The translations under genes were made by a program, and so were the position numbers. The notes below the pieces were generated by a model. That model had not been told where the DNA came from. It ran no database searches and saw only the letters and a list, made by a program, of their open reading frames with translations. This document shows, in pieces, positions 23,327 to 32,350 of a DNA stretch of 64,000 nt. This stretch comes from Actinomycetota bacterium (GTDB lineage Bacteria; Actinomycetota; Actinomycetes; S36-B12; UBA10799). Positions within the stretch are counted from its first letter, which is position 1. Each line of letters opens with the position of its first letter. The DNA lies in assembly GCA_020636995.1 (NCBI GenBank), contig JACJWU010000004.1:1-64000 (forward strand), written 5' to 3'.

Positions 23327-24169
23327 CTACAAGTACCTGCGCGCAATCTCGTCCATCAGCCGCGGATCGGCATCCAGCTCGCTGTCCCCCGGCCGCGGAT
23401 CGTGGACGATCAGATCGGTCATGCCCACCCGGGCGCAGATCTGCAGCAACTGTTCCATCACCGACAGGTCGAGCCGGTGCGACGACAGCAGCACCCGGTC
23501 GATATCCGCGGGATCCCTGCCGAGCCGTTCGCACTGCTCGTCGAGGATGGCCGCCTGCGCTACGAGCCCGGCCTCCAGATCCGCGAGACCCGCATCACCC
23601 TCCCGGCCGAACGTCACCCAGCCCTGTCCGTACTGTGCGGCCAGACCCAGCGTGCGGCGACCCGCCGCTGCCACGAGCAGAGGGATCCGCCGCAGCGGGA
23701 TGTTCTGTGCGGCGTCGACGGGGTACCGGGGGTTGTCGGTGGAGTAGGTCGGGTTGCTCAGTAAGCCGTCCAGCACCTCGAGGAAGTCCGCGAGCCGCTG
23801 CGCCCGCTGCCCCGGCGTCAGCACGTCCTCACCGAATACCGTCGCATCGAAGCCGACGCCCCCGGCGCCGATCCCGAGCGTGAGCCGTCCGTCGCTGATG
23901 TGGTCGAGCGTCAAGGCGTCCTTGGCCAGCGTCACCGGATGGCGGAAGTTCGGCGAGGCCACCAGCGTGCCGAGCCCGATCCGCGATGTCGCCGTGGCGA
24001 CCCCGGTCAGCCACGGGATCGCGCCGAACCACGGCCCGTCCCGGAACCGTCGCCATGAGAGGTGGTCATAGGTCCACAGGTGGTCGAAACCCAGCGACTC
24101 CAGGTGCTGCGCGCGCGTCCTAGCCTGCGGCCACGGATCGGCCGGGAGCATGACCACGCCGATGCGCAT
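23327..24169 (-). CDS. LLM-class flavin-dependent oxidoreductase
   Basis: A 280-aa luciferase-like monooxygenase fold protein, probably F420- or FMN-dependent. Marks are FDHLWTYDHLSW, SRIGLGTLVASPNFRHPVTLAKDALTLD (cut here into family segments) and DGRLTLGIGAGG. ATG at 24169 follows the ilvD stop by one base; the longer open frame reads into ilvD and is not needed. Co-transcription with ilvD is likely. The substrate is unknown. Confidence 0.85.
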   Translation of the reverse strand: MRIGVVMLPADPWPQARTRAQHLESLGFDHLWTYDHLSWRRFRDGPWFGAIPWLTGVATATSRIGLGTLVASPNFRHPVTLAKDALTLDHISDGRLTLGIGAGGVGFDATVFGEDVLTPGQRAQRLADFLEVLDGLLSNPTYSTDNPRYPVDAAQNIPLRRIPLLVAAAGRRTLGLAAQYGQGWVTFGREGDAGLADLEAGLVAQAAILDEQCERLGRDPADIDRVLLSSHRLDLSVMEQLLQICARVGMTDLIVHDPRPGDSELDADPRLMDEIARRYL

Positions 24170-24170
24170 G

Positions 24171-25844
24171 TCAGTCGGTGACTGCCCCGCGCGAGGCGGA
24201 TCCGACCAACCGCGCGTACTTGGACAGCACACCGCGCTCGTAGCGAGCCGGCAGCGGGGCCCACTGCGCCCGCCGCTCGGCGAGGTCCGCCTCGTCTGCC
24301 AGCAGGTCGAGGGTCCGGGCCGACACGTCGATGCGGACTCTGTCGCCGTCGCGCACAAGCGCGATGGGACCGCCGTCGACGGCTTCCGGCGCGACGTGAC
24401 CCACGCACAGACCTGTGGTCCCCCCCGAGAAGCGCCCGTCCGTGATCAGCAGGACGTCCTTGCCCAATCCGGCACCCTTGATCGCGCCGGTGATCATCAG
24501 CATCTCGCGCATGCCCGGGCCGCCCTTCGGACCTTCGTAGCGGATGACCACCACGTCGCCGGCCTGGATCGTGCCGTCTTCGAGCGCCTGCATGGCGGCC
24601 TGCTCGCGCTCGAACACGCGAGCCGAACCTTCGAAGACGTCCACAGGGACCCCGGCGCTCTTCACCACCGCGCCTTCCGGACACATCGATCCCGACAGCA
24701 CCGTGATGCCGCCGTGGGAGTCCAGAGCACCGTCCACGGCGTGCAGGATCTGCCCGTCGGGATCCGCGGGTTGCAGTTCGGCCAGGTTCTCGGCGACCGT
24801 GTGGCCAGTCACCGTCATGCAGTCCCCGTGCAGCAGCCCCGCGTCGAGCAGCGCTTTCATGACGACCGGCACCCCGCCCACCCGGTCCACGTCGCTCATC
24901 ACATACCGGCCGAAGGGCTTGAGGTCACCCAACAGGGGCACCTTGGCGCCGATGCGGTGGAAGTCCTCGAGTTCGAGTTCGACGTCGGCGTCGTGTGCCA
25001 TGGCCAGCAGATGCAGCACGGCGTTGGTGGAGCCACCGAGAGCCATCAGGACCGTGATCGCGTTCTCGAAGGCCTCCCTGGTCATGATCTGCCGTGCGGT
25101 GATGCCTTGCCTGATGAGGTTCACGACCGCTTCGCCCGAGCGCCGCGCGATCGTGTCGCGTCGGCGGTCCACGGCCGGCGGTGCCGCGGAGCCCGGCAAC
25201 GAAAGCCCCATGGCTTCACCGATGCTGGCCATCGTGTTCGCGGTGTACATACCGCCGCACGCACCCTCTCCCGGGCAGATCGCGCGCTCGATCTCGTCGA
25301 CCTCTTCGCGGGTGATCAGGCCTCGGGCGCACGCGCCCACAGCCTCGAAGGCGTCGATGATCGTGACATCCCGGTCGCCCACCTTCCCAGGCAGGATCGA
25401 TCCGGCGTAGACGAATACGGCGGCCACATCGAGGCGCGCCGCGGCCATCATCATTCCCGGCAGGCTCTTGTCGCAGCCCGCAAAGGTGACCATCCCGTCG
25501 AGCATCTCGGCGTTCATCACCGTCTCGACGGAATCGGCGATGATCTCTCGGCTGACCAACGAGAAGTGCATGCCCTCGTGACCCATGCTGATCCCATCGG
25601 ACACCGAGATCGTGCCGAACTGCAGCGGGAACCCCCCGGCAGCGTGCACACCTTCCTTGGCGGCCTTGGCCAGCCTGTCCAGGGACAGGTTGCACGGCGT
25701 GATCTCGTTCCAGCTCGACGCCACCCCGATCTGCGGCTTGTCGAAGTCCTGGTCGCTCATGCCCACAGCGCGCAGCATCCCGCGGGCAGGGGCACGCTCC
25801 AGACCATCGGTGACGACTGAACTGCGGGGTTTCATATCGGCCAT
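24171..25844 (-). CDS. ilvD: Dihydroxy-acid dehydratase
   Basis: A 557-aa Fe-S dehydratase for the common third step of valine and isoleucine synthesis. Cluster-binding Cys lie in FAGCDKSLPGMM and ICPGEGACGGMYTANTM; the C-terminal part has LITDGRFSGGTTGLCVGHVAPEA (family signature). ATG at 25844 starts MADMKPRSSVVTDG and has TACGCT 6 nt before it, a leaderless-type start, so the much longer open frame upstream is not used. The LLM oxidoreductase gene follows one base after the stop. Confidence 0.95.
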   Translation of the reverse strand: MADMKPRSSVVTDGLERAPARGMLRAVGMSDQDFDKPQIGVASSWNEITPCNLSLDRLAKAAKEGVHAAGGFPLQFGTISVSDGISMGHEGMHFSLVSREIIADSVETVMNAEMLDGMVTFAGCDKSLPGMMMAAARLDVAAVFVYAGSILPGKVGDRDVTIIDAFEAVGACARGLITREEVDEIERAICPGEGACGGMYTANTMASIGEAMGLSLPGSAAPPAVDRRRDTIARRSGEAVVNLIRQGITARQIMTREAFENAITVLMALGGSTNAVLHLLAMAHDADVELELEDFHRIGAKVPLLGDLKPFGRYVMSDVDRVGGVPVVMKALLDAGLLHGDCMTVTGHTVAENLAELQPADPDGQILHAVDGALDSHGGITVLSGSMCPEGAVVKSAGVPVDVFEGSARVFEREQAAMQALEDGTIQAGDVVVIRYEGPKGGPGMREMLMITGAIKGAGLGKDVLLITDGRFSGGTTGLCVGHVAPEAVDGGPIALVRDGDRVRIDVSARTLDLLADEADLAERRAQWAPLPARYERGVLSKYARLVGSASRGAVTD

Positions 25845-25850
25845 GGGTGC

Positions 25851-25856
25851 AGCGTA
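25851..25856 (-). promoter_or_regulatory. -10 hexamer TACGCT of ilvD
   Basis: TACGCT ends 6 nt before the ATG at 25844. Confidence 0.5.
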
Positions 25857-25901
25857 TCCGCCCACGAGTAGCCACGTGACCGGGCGGCGGAGGCTGCCTG
25901 C

Positions 25902-25907
25902 GACACT
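25902..25907 (+). promoter_or_regulatory. -10-like GACACT of the alpha/beta hydrolase gene
   Basis: GACACT ends 7 nt before the ATG at 25915. It supports that ATG over the in-frame one at 25909. Confidence 0.35.
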
Positions 25908-25914
25908 GATGAAG

Positions 25915-26877
25915 ATGTTCTCGACCTTCACTTTCACCAGCGCCGACGGCACCGAACTGCTCGGCTGGACCAACAACGGCGACGGCCCGACGGTTGTGGT
26001 GTGCAACGGACTCGGGGTGCCACCCCAGGCGTGGCCGCGCCTGCTCGATCCGCATTGCGGCTATCGCGTGGTCGGCTGGAACCACCGCGGTGGGCTCGGT
26101 TCCGGACGCCCGGCGGATCCCGACGCGATCCGGGTGGAGGACCACGTCGCCGACGCCCTCGCGCTCATGGAGCACACCGGCGTGGAGCGCGCGTTGCTCG
26201 TGGCCTGGTCACTGGGTGTGAACGTGAGTTTCGAGATCGCCGCTGAGCACCCGGAGAAGGTCGCCGGCATGCTGATGTGCGCCGGCGTGCCGGGGGGCAC
26301 CTACGACGCCGCATTCTCCACGCTGATGGTTCCGAAGCCTCTTCGGAAGACCACCGGCCTGATGGTCAGCCGTGCCGGTCAGGCGATCGGCAAACCCCTG
26401 ACCCTGCTGGCACGCAGCGTTCCCAAGGGCAACACCTTCGCGGAGATCCTTCGGCACAGCGGGTTCATGCTGCCCAGCGCCCAGACCAAGGACATCGTGC
26501 CCTGGATCCAGTCGTTCCTCGAGCACGATTTCGAGTGGTACTTCCGGCTGATGGTGGCTGCCGCCGACCACGAACCCATGGACCCCTCATTCGTGCAGTG
26601 CCCGATCACGGTCGTGGCCGGTGGGTTCGACGTCATGACCTCGATGCGGGATGTGGTGGCGTTCGCCGAGAAGATCGATCACGCGGAAGTGCACGTGCTG
26701 CACGCGACGCATTTCGTGCCGCTGGAGTTCCCGGACGAGATCATGGCCATGCTGGACGGCCTGCTGCTGCGCAGCGATCTGACCGTGCCGGTGGAGGTCG
26801 AGGCACGCGCGGCCGACGAGGCGGAGACTCTGCGAGAAACCCTCATCGACCTGCGTGAGGGTGTGCGGCAGCCCTGA
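25915..26877 (+). CDS. Alpha/beta hydrolase fold protein
   Basis: A 320-aa alpha/beta hydrolase. It has the oxyanion HG-like strand (VVVCNGLGVPPQAW), a WNHRG motif, a nucleophile elbow VAWSLGVNVS where Ser sits in x-W-S-L-G rather than classical GxSxG, Asp in GGFDVMT and His in HATHFVPLE. The missing first Gly of the elbow is a small oddity. The start at 25915 fits the leaderless spacing; 25909 is the alternative and adds two residues. The substrate is unknown. It converges on the L,D-transpeptidase gene. Confidence 0.8.
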   Translation: MFSTFTFTSADGTELLGWTNNGDGPTVVVCNGLGVPPQAWPRLLDPHCGYRVVGWNHRGGLGSGRPADPDAIRVEDHVADALALMEHTGVERALLVAWSLGVNVSFEIAAEHPEKVAGMLMCAGVPGGTYDAAFSTLMVPKPLRKTTGLMVSRAGQAIGKPLTLLARSVPKGNTFAEILRHSGFMLPSAQTKDIVPWIQSFLEHDFEWYFRLMVAAADHEPMDPSFVQCPITVVAGGFDVMTSMRDVVAFAEKIDHAEVHVLHATHFVPLEFPDEIMAMLDGLLLRSDLTVPVEVEARAADEAETLRETLIDLREGVRQP

Positions 26878-26908
26878 CCTCAGCCCGGTGGCCCGCACCT
26901 CGCCGGGG

Positions 26909-27889
26909 TTACAGCGCCGACTTCGCCTTCCACTGGGCCCAGGTGTAGTTCCAGTACGAACCGGGGCTGCCGTTCCATGTCTCCATCGCGCGGCCGGTGT
27001 TCACCGTGACCGTGACATCACCGGCGCGAACATGGTTGAAGAACCACTTGGCCGGGCCCACGTTGAGGTTGGTGCATCCGTGCGAACCGTTCCACTGACC
27101 GATGCGCGACGCGGCCCACGGCGCTCCGTGCACGAACTCCCCGGTGGGGGTGATCCGCACCGCGTAGGGCACGTTCAGGTCGTAGTACTCGTCGGTGAGC
27201 CCGAGGTCCCCGCTGGTCATCCGCTGCCAGCGGTACTTCTCGCCGGTGATGATCTTGACCCCGGAACGGGTCGCGAAACCGGGTTTGCCCAGGCTCACCC
27301 CGAAGACCTTCACGAGTTTGCCGTCGCGATAGACCTTCATCTGATGGCTGTTGGCGTTGATCTTCGCGATGAGCGAGCGCGCGGTCCGGAAGGAGTCCAC
27401 CCGGGTGGTGGTCTTCCCACCCACCCAGATCGTGCTCGCATCCGAGTTGAGGCGGACCTTGCGCAGGTCGAGGTTGACGTTGATCTTCGTGCGACCCGGC
27501 CAGAACTGCTTGGGCCGATAGACCGCTGTGGTGCTGTCGATCCAGCCCCAGGAACCGGCTGGCAGCGGATCAGGGGACGTGACCGTCATGGCCTGCTCGG
27601 CTTTGGCACGGAAACGCACCGGGGCGGAGAATTTGGCGGTGATCAGTTGTCCCACGCCGAAGCGGCCTGAGGACGGGGAGATGTCGACCCGCACACGCTC
27701 GATGGTCCTCGTGACCTCGGCCATGCCGATCTCCGAACCCGCCGGCAGCACCTGCGGCTCGGGCACAGGAGTGACCGTGGGGGTCGGCGCAGGGGTCTCG
27801 GTCGGGATCGGCACTGTGTCGGCCGCAGCGGGTGCGGTCGCCAGCAGCACGCCGGCCACCGCAGCGGCGGGGATACGGATGGTTCTCAC
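26909..27889 (-). CDS. Secreted L,D-transpeptidase
   Basis: A 326-aa cell-wall enzyme making 3-3 cross-links in peptidoglycan. It has an N-terminal signal peptide (ending APAAADT), a Pro/Thr linker (TETPAPTPTVTPVPEP), an Ig-like domain of the LdtMt2 kind (about 50-190), and a YkuD catalytic domain with FVHGAPWA and SHGCTNLN containing Cys272. A C-terminal Trp-rich tail (YWNYTWAQWKAK) is typical of mycobacterial-type Ldts. GTG at 27889 is chosen because the signal peptide starts there and CACACT lies 6 nt before. Confidence 0.92.
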   Translation of the reverse strand: MRTIRIPAAAVAGVLLATAPAAADTVPIPTETPAPTPTVTPVPEPQVLPAGSEIGMAEVTRTIERVRVDISPSSGRFGVGQLITAKFSAPVRFRAKAEQAMTVTSPDPLPAGSWGWIDSTTAVYRPKQFWPGRTKINVNLDLRKVRLNSDASTIWVGGKTTTRVDSFRTARSLIAKINANSHQMKVYRDGKLVKVFGVSLGKPGFATRSGVKIITGEKYRWQRMTSGDLGLTDEYYDLNVPYAVRITPTGEFVHGAPWAASRIGQWNGSHGCTNLNVGPAKWFFNHVRAGDVTVTVNTGRAMETWNGSPGSYWNYTWAQWKAKSAL

Positions 27890-27895
27890 GTTTCC

Positions 27896-27901
27896 AGTGT
27901 G
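27896..27901 (-). promoter_or_regulatory. -10-like CACACT of the L,D-transpeptidase gene
   Basis: The hexamer ends 6 nt before the GTG at 27889, with one mismatch from TACACT. Confidence 0.4.
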
Positions 27902-28012
27902 CGACACACACCGGCCCAGCGGAGCCGAAGGTGGCCCGATTCACACGCGATGTCGCCATCCGCCGCCTGCGTGATCTCGTCGGTGGCCGCAGAGCGCCTG
28001 GGCGCCACGGCC

Positions 28013-28050
28013 CTGCTCACGGATGTGCGGACTGCTCACGGATGTGCACG
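28013..28050. repeat. Two 19-bp direct repeats (family D)
   Basis: CTGCTCACGGATGTGC occurs at 28013 and again at 28032, a 19-bp period. Related units in both orientations lie at 55541-55620. Confidence 0.7.
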
Positions 28051-28061
28051 CCCGGCTCGGG

Positions 28062-28949
28062 CTAGGGCGCCACCCGTCGGGCGACCGCCTTGCCGGCCTT
28101 CAGGTAGACCCGCCACGCGTGGTAGGTCTTCGTGTAGGGGTTGCGACCGTAGATCAGCACCCCGCGCCGCAACTGGCGGACCCTAAGCGGCACGACCCGA
28201 TCCGTCGGCACCGCAGCCCGGGTAGCCGCGTCGATCCCTGCCACTGTGGCACCGGCCGCATTCACCGCGGATGCCACCGCTCGACTGGTGCGCTTCATCG
28301 TCGCGTTCAACGAGGCAGCCTGCGAGGCCTTCTGCCACGTGGCGAACCCGATCGCACCGGTCGGGACGGAGACCGTCTGCGGCCCGAAGGACACGGACAC
28401 CGACCCGAACTGGGTGAGTCTGCCCTCGGCATCCTCCGTCACGACGACCGGACCCCGATCCGGGAGCGTGAAGATCCACCGGCCGGCGCTGCGTTCGACT
28501 GCGACCGCTGTGGCCAACTCCTGCCCGCACGCCTGAGGCAGAAGCACCGAGGCACCCGCGGATTCCTCGAAGGACGCCGACCAGCCCATGGCCGGGCTCC
28601 AGAACACACCCGGATTCAGCCACCAGGTGGCGCGGGCGCGGATGTAGCGCAGAGCCGCCTTGCGGTCCTTGGACCGCAGCCCGTCATCGGACAGCCTCCC
28701 GTACGTCCCCTCCCCGGCGACGGCCACGCGGTTGAACCCGGGCCCGGAGACCGCGAACCGATCGCCGGCCAGAATCACGGACCTGTCCCCGTCCACGACC
28801 ACGCCCCCGGAGTTCACCAGCGCAGCGCGGGTCGCGTCACACGCCGCGTCGACCGACGCGAGTGCATCCGGCAGTGGATCGGCGGTGGCAGGGGCGGCAC
28901 ACACCACGGTCAGCAGCATGGTCACGCCCGCGACGGGGGCTGGACGCAT
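28062..28949 (-). CDS. Secreted protein of unknown function
   Basis: A 295-aa protein with a clear signal peptide (MRPAPVAGVTMLLTVVCAAP, cleavage near ATA-DP). The mature part is rich in Ala, Val and aromatic residues, with RARATWWLNPGVFWSPAMGW in the middle and a basic C-terminus (RNPYTKTYHAWRVYLKAGKA). One Cys pair in the mature chain (DAACDATR and PQACGQEL) could form a disulfide. ATG at 28949 has TACCCT 7 nt before it. No known domain is recognised. The gene lies between the L,D-transpeptidase and transglutaminase genes on the same strand. Confidence 0.75.
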   Translation of the reverse strand: MRPAPVAGVTMLLTVVCAAPATADPLPDALASVDAACDATRAALVNSGGVVVDGDRSVILAGDRFAVSGPGFNRVAVAGEGTYGRLSDDGLRSKDRKAALRYIRARATWWLNPGVFWSPAMGWSASFEESAGASVLLPQACGQELATAVAVERSAGRWIFTLPDRGPVVVTEDAEGRLTQFGSVSVSFGPQTVSVPTGAIGFATWQKASQAASLNATMKRTSRAVASAVNAAGATVAGIDAATRAAVPTDRVVPLRVRQLRRGVLIYGRNPYTKTYHAWRVYLKAGKAVARRVAP

Positions 28950-28956
28950 GCAGACC

Positions 28957-28962
28957 AGGGTA
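28957..28962 (-). promoter_or_regulatory. -10 hexamer TACCCT
   Basis: TACCCT ends 7 nt before the ATG at 28949. Confidence 0.5.
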
Positions 28963-28970
28963 ACGGCACG

Positions 28971-29825
28971 TCACCGGCGCAGTTGCGTGATCTCCACCTC
29001 GACGCCGAGGCCCTGACTCGCCCCGCCGGCGTAGATCCCCTTGAGCGGCGGCACATCCGCGTAATCGCGTCCGCGGGCGACCAGTACGTGCGCCGCGCCG
29101 ACCGTGCGGTCGTTGGTGGGGTCGAGCCCTTCCCATCCGCCGTTCCACACCTCGACCCAGGCATGGGACTCCCCCCGCACGGTCTCGCCGAGCACCTCCT
29201 CCTCGGTGTGCAGGTAGCCCGACACGTAGCGCGCCGGAATGCCTGTGGAACGAAGCAGCGAGAGCATGGCGTGCGTGAAGTCCTGACACACTCCAGAACC
29301 CGCCTCCCAGGCCTCGCTGGCCGTGGTCGAGACCGTGGTCGCCCCTGCGGCGTAGGACATCCGGTCGCGCACCATCTCATTGCACAGATGCACGGCGTCG
29401 GCCGGCGTGGGACAGCCCCGCAACTGGTCGACCAGTCCGGCCCGGTGGTCGTCCTCCCGGGCATCGTCGACGTACGAGCTGGTCACCAGATACTCACACC
29501 ACCGATCGAGGATCTTCTCCCCGGCCAACTCCTCCCACGTCGTGCCGGTCGCCCGGTGGTAGCCGCCGGCGGTGTCGACCGTGCTCGTGGCGATGACTTC
29601 GAGGACGTCGTGCGGCTCGTGGGTGTCGAAGGACTCGACCCGGGCCCCCCAGTAGTCGGTGTACACCAGGACGGCTGCCCGAGGTTCAACCCGCAGTTCG
29701 TGGGCGATCAGCACCTGACCATCGTCGTCGAGCGGGGTCATCCGCACCTCGTTGAACGATGAGACGACCGGCGAGGCGTAGCGGTACCCGGTGCGGTGCT
29801 GGATGCGCAGACGACGGCCGGGCAT
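28971..29825 (-). CDS. Transglutaminase-like protein (alpha-E/ATP-grasp operon)
   Basis: A 284-aa protein with an N-terminal bacterial transglutaminase-like beta domain (RLRIQHRTGYRYASPVVSSFNEVRMTP) and the papain-like transglutaminase core: Cys in GSGVCQDFTHAML, His in ESHAWVEVW and Asp in GLDPTND. ATG at 29825 overlaps the alpha-E stop (TGATG); an ATG 12 nt upstream is possible. This third gene is conserved with the ATP-grasp and alpha-E genes across many bacteria. Domain analyses propose an amide-bond-making and amide-bond-cleaving pair, but the product is unknown. Confidence 0.88.
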   Translation of the reverse strand: MPGRRLRIQHRTGYRYASPVVSSFNEVRMTPLDDDGQVLIAHELRVEPRAAVLVYTDYWGARVESFDTHEPHDVLEVIATSTVDTAGGYHRATGTTWEELAGEKILDRWCEYLVTSSYVDDAREDDHRAGLVDQLRGCPTPADAVHLCNEMVRDRMSYAAGATTVSTTASEAWEAGSGVCQDFTHAMLSLLRSTGIPARYVSGYLHTEEEVLGETVRGESHAWVEVWNGGWEGLDPTNDRTVGAAHVLVARGRDYADVPPLKGIYAGGASQGLGVEVEITQLRR

Positions 29826-30730
29826 CAGTTGCTCCACACGATCGTGCCCACGGGCCGGAAGAACGCCGCGGCCACGACATCGGAGGCGCGAGCTGTCGAC
29901 TGCTGCACGAGTTCGATCAGACCGTCCACTTCTTCGGCCTGCGGGTCCACCGCGTACTCCAACTGCGAGCGCAGCAGTCCGACCTCGCGCAGCAGATCGC
30001 CTCCGTCGCTGGCACCTCGGGCGGCGAGTCCGCGCACGGCCTCCTCAGCATTCGAGGAACTGGCCCGCATCGAGCGTGGGTGGTCGGGGTCCAGCAAGAG
30101 GAACCGGCGCACCTCGTCACCGTTCAGCGGATGCTGTGTGCGCAAGAAGGCGTTCAGTGCAGCGGCGGATCGCAGTGTCGCGACAGGACCGCCCTCGGGC
30201 CACAACTGATCGTGTCGCACCGCCAGCACCCGCGCCATCATGTCCAACCGTTCCAGGGAGCGGCCCAGCGACAAGAAGAGGTGGCCCTCATCTCGCGGCA
30301 CGGTCCAATCGATCTGCCCAACCACCACCGCCAAACGCTCCACGACGCGGTACAGCGCGTAGGCCGGGCTGGTGGCCACCATCGGACCGCGGATGCCGGC
30401 CAGGTGAGCGGCGTTCAGTGCCTCGAAGACGTCGGCCGACAACGATTCCCGGACGCCGCGTGCGTTCTCCCTCGCCATCGTGATCGCCCCGGAGATGGTC
30501 GCCGGGTCCGAACTGTTGCCCACTACTGCGGTGACCAGATTCCCGGCGTCGGTCGCCGACTGCGGCGGCAGTGACAAGGCGTCGAGCAGGACTGCGGCCG
30601 CGAGCTCCTCGGGCACGGTCCGCTCCTCGACCATCAACTGGTGGTGTTCGGCGAGCAACCGGGACGTGGCTTCAGCGCGTTCCAGGTAGCGCCCGATCCA
30701 GAAGTACGACTCCGCGATCCGGCTCAGCAT
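29825..30730 (-). CDS. Alpha-E domain protein (DUF403)
   Basis: A 301-aa all-helical protein of the alpha-E family. It starts MLSRIAESYFWIGRYLERAE, the family hallmark, and contains ARGVRESLSADVFEALN. The function is not known; it always accompanies the circularly permuted ATP-grasp protein. Its start overlaps the ATP-grasp gene by 7 nt and its stop overlaps the transglutaminase start, so all three are translationally coupled. Confidence 0.92.
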   Translation of the reverse strand: MLSRIAESYFWIGRYLERAEATSRLLAEHHQLMVEERTVPEELAAAVLLDALSLPPQSATDAGNLVTAVVGNSSDPATISGAITMARENARGVRESLSADVFEALNAAHLAGIRGPMVATSPAYALYRVVERLAVVVGQIDWTVPRDEGHLFLSLGRSLERLDMMARVLAVRHDQLWPEGGPVATLRSAAALNAFLRTQHPLNGDEVRRFLLLDPDHPRSMRASSSNAEEAVRGLAARGASDGGDLLREVGLLRSQLEYAVDPQAEEVDGLIELVQQSTARASDVVAAAFFRPVGTIVWSN

Positions 30731-32325
30731 GGCGTGTCGTCCTCGGCCTCGGACTGCGCACCGGTTTGCTGCTGCTGGTTCTCCTGTTGCCGCATCCGTT
30801 CGTCATGGGTCGTCGGCGAATGCACCCGCGCCGGCACCGCCGCCAGCACCCGGGTGAGCCGCGGGGTCGGTCGCTCGGGCGGGGTGTATTGCACCGAGTG
30901 GTCCTGTTCGGCCACGACCCACGTGTCCTTCGAACCGCCGCCCTGACTGCTGTTGACCACCAGGGATCCTTCTGGCAGGGCCACGCGGGTCAACCCACCG
31001 GGGAGTACGAAGATGTGTTCGCCGTCGTTGACCGCGAAAGGTCGCAGATCGACGTGCCGCGGCGCCAGCGCGCCGGCGTCGACGAGCGTCGGGCAGGTCG
31101 AGATCCGCACGATGCGCTGTGCGATCCAACTGCGCGGATCCGCTTGCACCTGCTTGGCCAGGGTGGCCAACTGAGCATCCGTGGCCTGATCCCCGACGAC
31201 CAAGCCGTACCCGCCGGACCCGTCCACTGGCTTGAGGACCATGCGGTCCAGTCGCTGCAGCACGAACTCCCGCTGGTCCGGGTCCTGCAGATCGTAGGTG
31301 TCGATGTTGGGCAGGATCGCCCGCTCGCCGAGGTAGTACTCGATGAGGTCGGGTACATACGGGTAGATCGCCTTGTCGTCAGCGACACCATTTCCCACAG
31401 CATTCGCAATGGTGACCCGGCCCGCTCGGGCGGCATTCAGCAACCCGGGAACACCCAGCACCGAGTCGGGCCGGAAGTGCACGGGGTCCAGGTAGTCGTC
31501 GTCGATGCGCCGGTAGAGCACGTGTACGGGTTTGGGTCCGCGCACGGTACGCATCCAGACCTGATCGTCGCGGCAGTACAGGTCCCGCCCCTCCACCAGT
31601 TCCACACCCATCCGACGGGCGAGGAACGCGTGCTCGAAGTGCGCGGAGTTGTGGACACCGGGCGTCAGCACCGCGACCTGCGGGTCGGCCACACCGGCAG
31701 GGGCTGCGGCCAGTAGCGCGTCCAGCAACCGTTCGGGGTACTCCGCGACGGGCTGCACCCGCTGATCGCTGAACAACTCGGGAAGCACATGGGCCAGCGC
31801 CCGACGGTTCTCCAGGACGTACGACACACCCGAGGGACACCGCAGGTTGTCCTCCAGGACTGCGAACACACCCTCCTCGTCACGGATCAGGTCGATCCCG
31901 GCGACGTGGATGCGCACGCCGTTGGGGGGTTCGATCCCCCACGCCTCCCGGTGGAAGTGGCTGGAACTCGCGATCAGCCGTCGGGGGACGATGCCGTCGT
32001 CGAGCACACGCTGGGAACCGTAGACGTCGGCCAGGAACATCTCGAGGGCCTTGATCCGCTGGGCCACGCCCTGTTCGATGACCCGCCACTCCGCCGCGCT
32101 GAGCAGACGGGGCACGAGATCCAGCGGCAGCGGGCGCTCCTTGCCCGCAAGACTGAAGGTGATGCCCTGTCGGTTGAAGTACGCGTCGATGAGCCTGCCG
32201 CGCTCGGACAGGCCGTCCTCGCCCAGACCGGCGAGGACGGTCTTCAGAGCCTCCACGGCATCGACGTCGGCCAGGTCACCATCCATCTCCTGGTAGGCGG
32301 GGAGGACGGAGTCGACATCGGGCAC
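30724..32325 (-). CDS. Circularly permuted ATP-grasp protein (DUF404/DUF407)
   Basis: A 533-aa peptide-ligase-like protein. Visible are GITFSLAGKERPLPLDLVPR, FHREAWGIEPPNGVRIHVAG, the metal/ATP segment VLEDNLRCPSGVSYV and the permuted ATP-binding part VLKPVDGSGGYGLVVGDQA. The last about 35 residues are Gln-rich and low-complexity. GTG at 32325 has CAGGAT 6 nt before it. It heads the operon ATP-grasp/alpha-E/transglutaminase. The family is predicted to form a peptide or amide bond; the substrate is unknown. Confidence 0.92.
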   Translation of the reverse strand: MPDVDSVLPAYQEMDGDLADVDAVEALKTVLAGLGEDGLSERGRLIDAYFNRQGITFSLAGKERPLPLDLVPRLLSAAEWRVIEQGVAQRIKALEMFLADVYGSQRVLDDGIVPRRLIASSSHFHREAWGIEPPNGVRIHVAGIDLIRDEEGVFAVLEDNLRCPSGVSYVLENRRALAHVLPELFSDQRVQPVAEYPERLLDALLAAAPAGVADPQVAVLTPGVHNSAHFEHAFLARRMGVELVEGRDLYCRDDQVWMRTVRGPKPVHVLYRRIDDDYLDPVHFRPDSVLGVPGLLNAARAGRVTIANAVGNGVADDKAIYPYVPDLIEYYLGERAILPNIDTYDLQDPDQREFVLQRLDRMVLKPVDGSGGYGLVVGDQATDAQLATLAKQVQADPRSWIAQRIVRISTCPTLVDAGALAPRHVDLRPFAVNDGEHIFVLPGGLTRVALPEGSLVVNSSQGGGSKDTWVVAEQDHSVQYTPPERPTPRLTRVLAAVPARVHSPTTHDERMRQQENQQQQTGAQSEAEDDTPC

Positions 32326-32331
32326 GGGCCA

Positions 32332-32337
32332 ATCCTG
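32332..32337 (-). promoter_or_regulatory. -10-like CAGGAT of the ATP-grasp operon
   Basis: CAGGAT ends 6 nt before the GTG at 32325. Confidence 0.4.
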
Positions 32338-32350
32338 CCACTGATACTGA

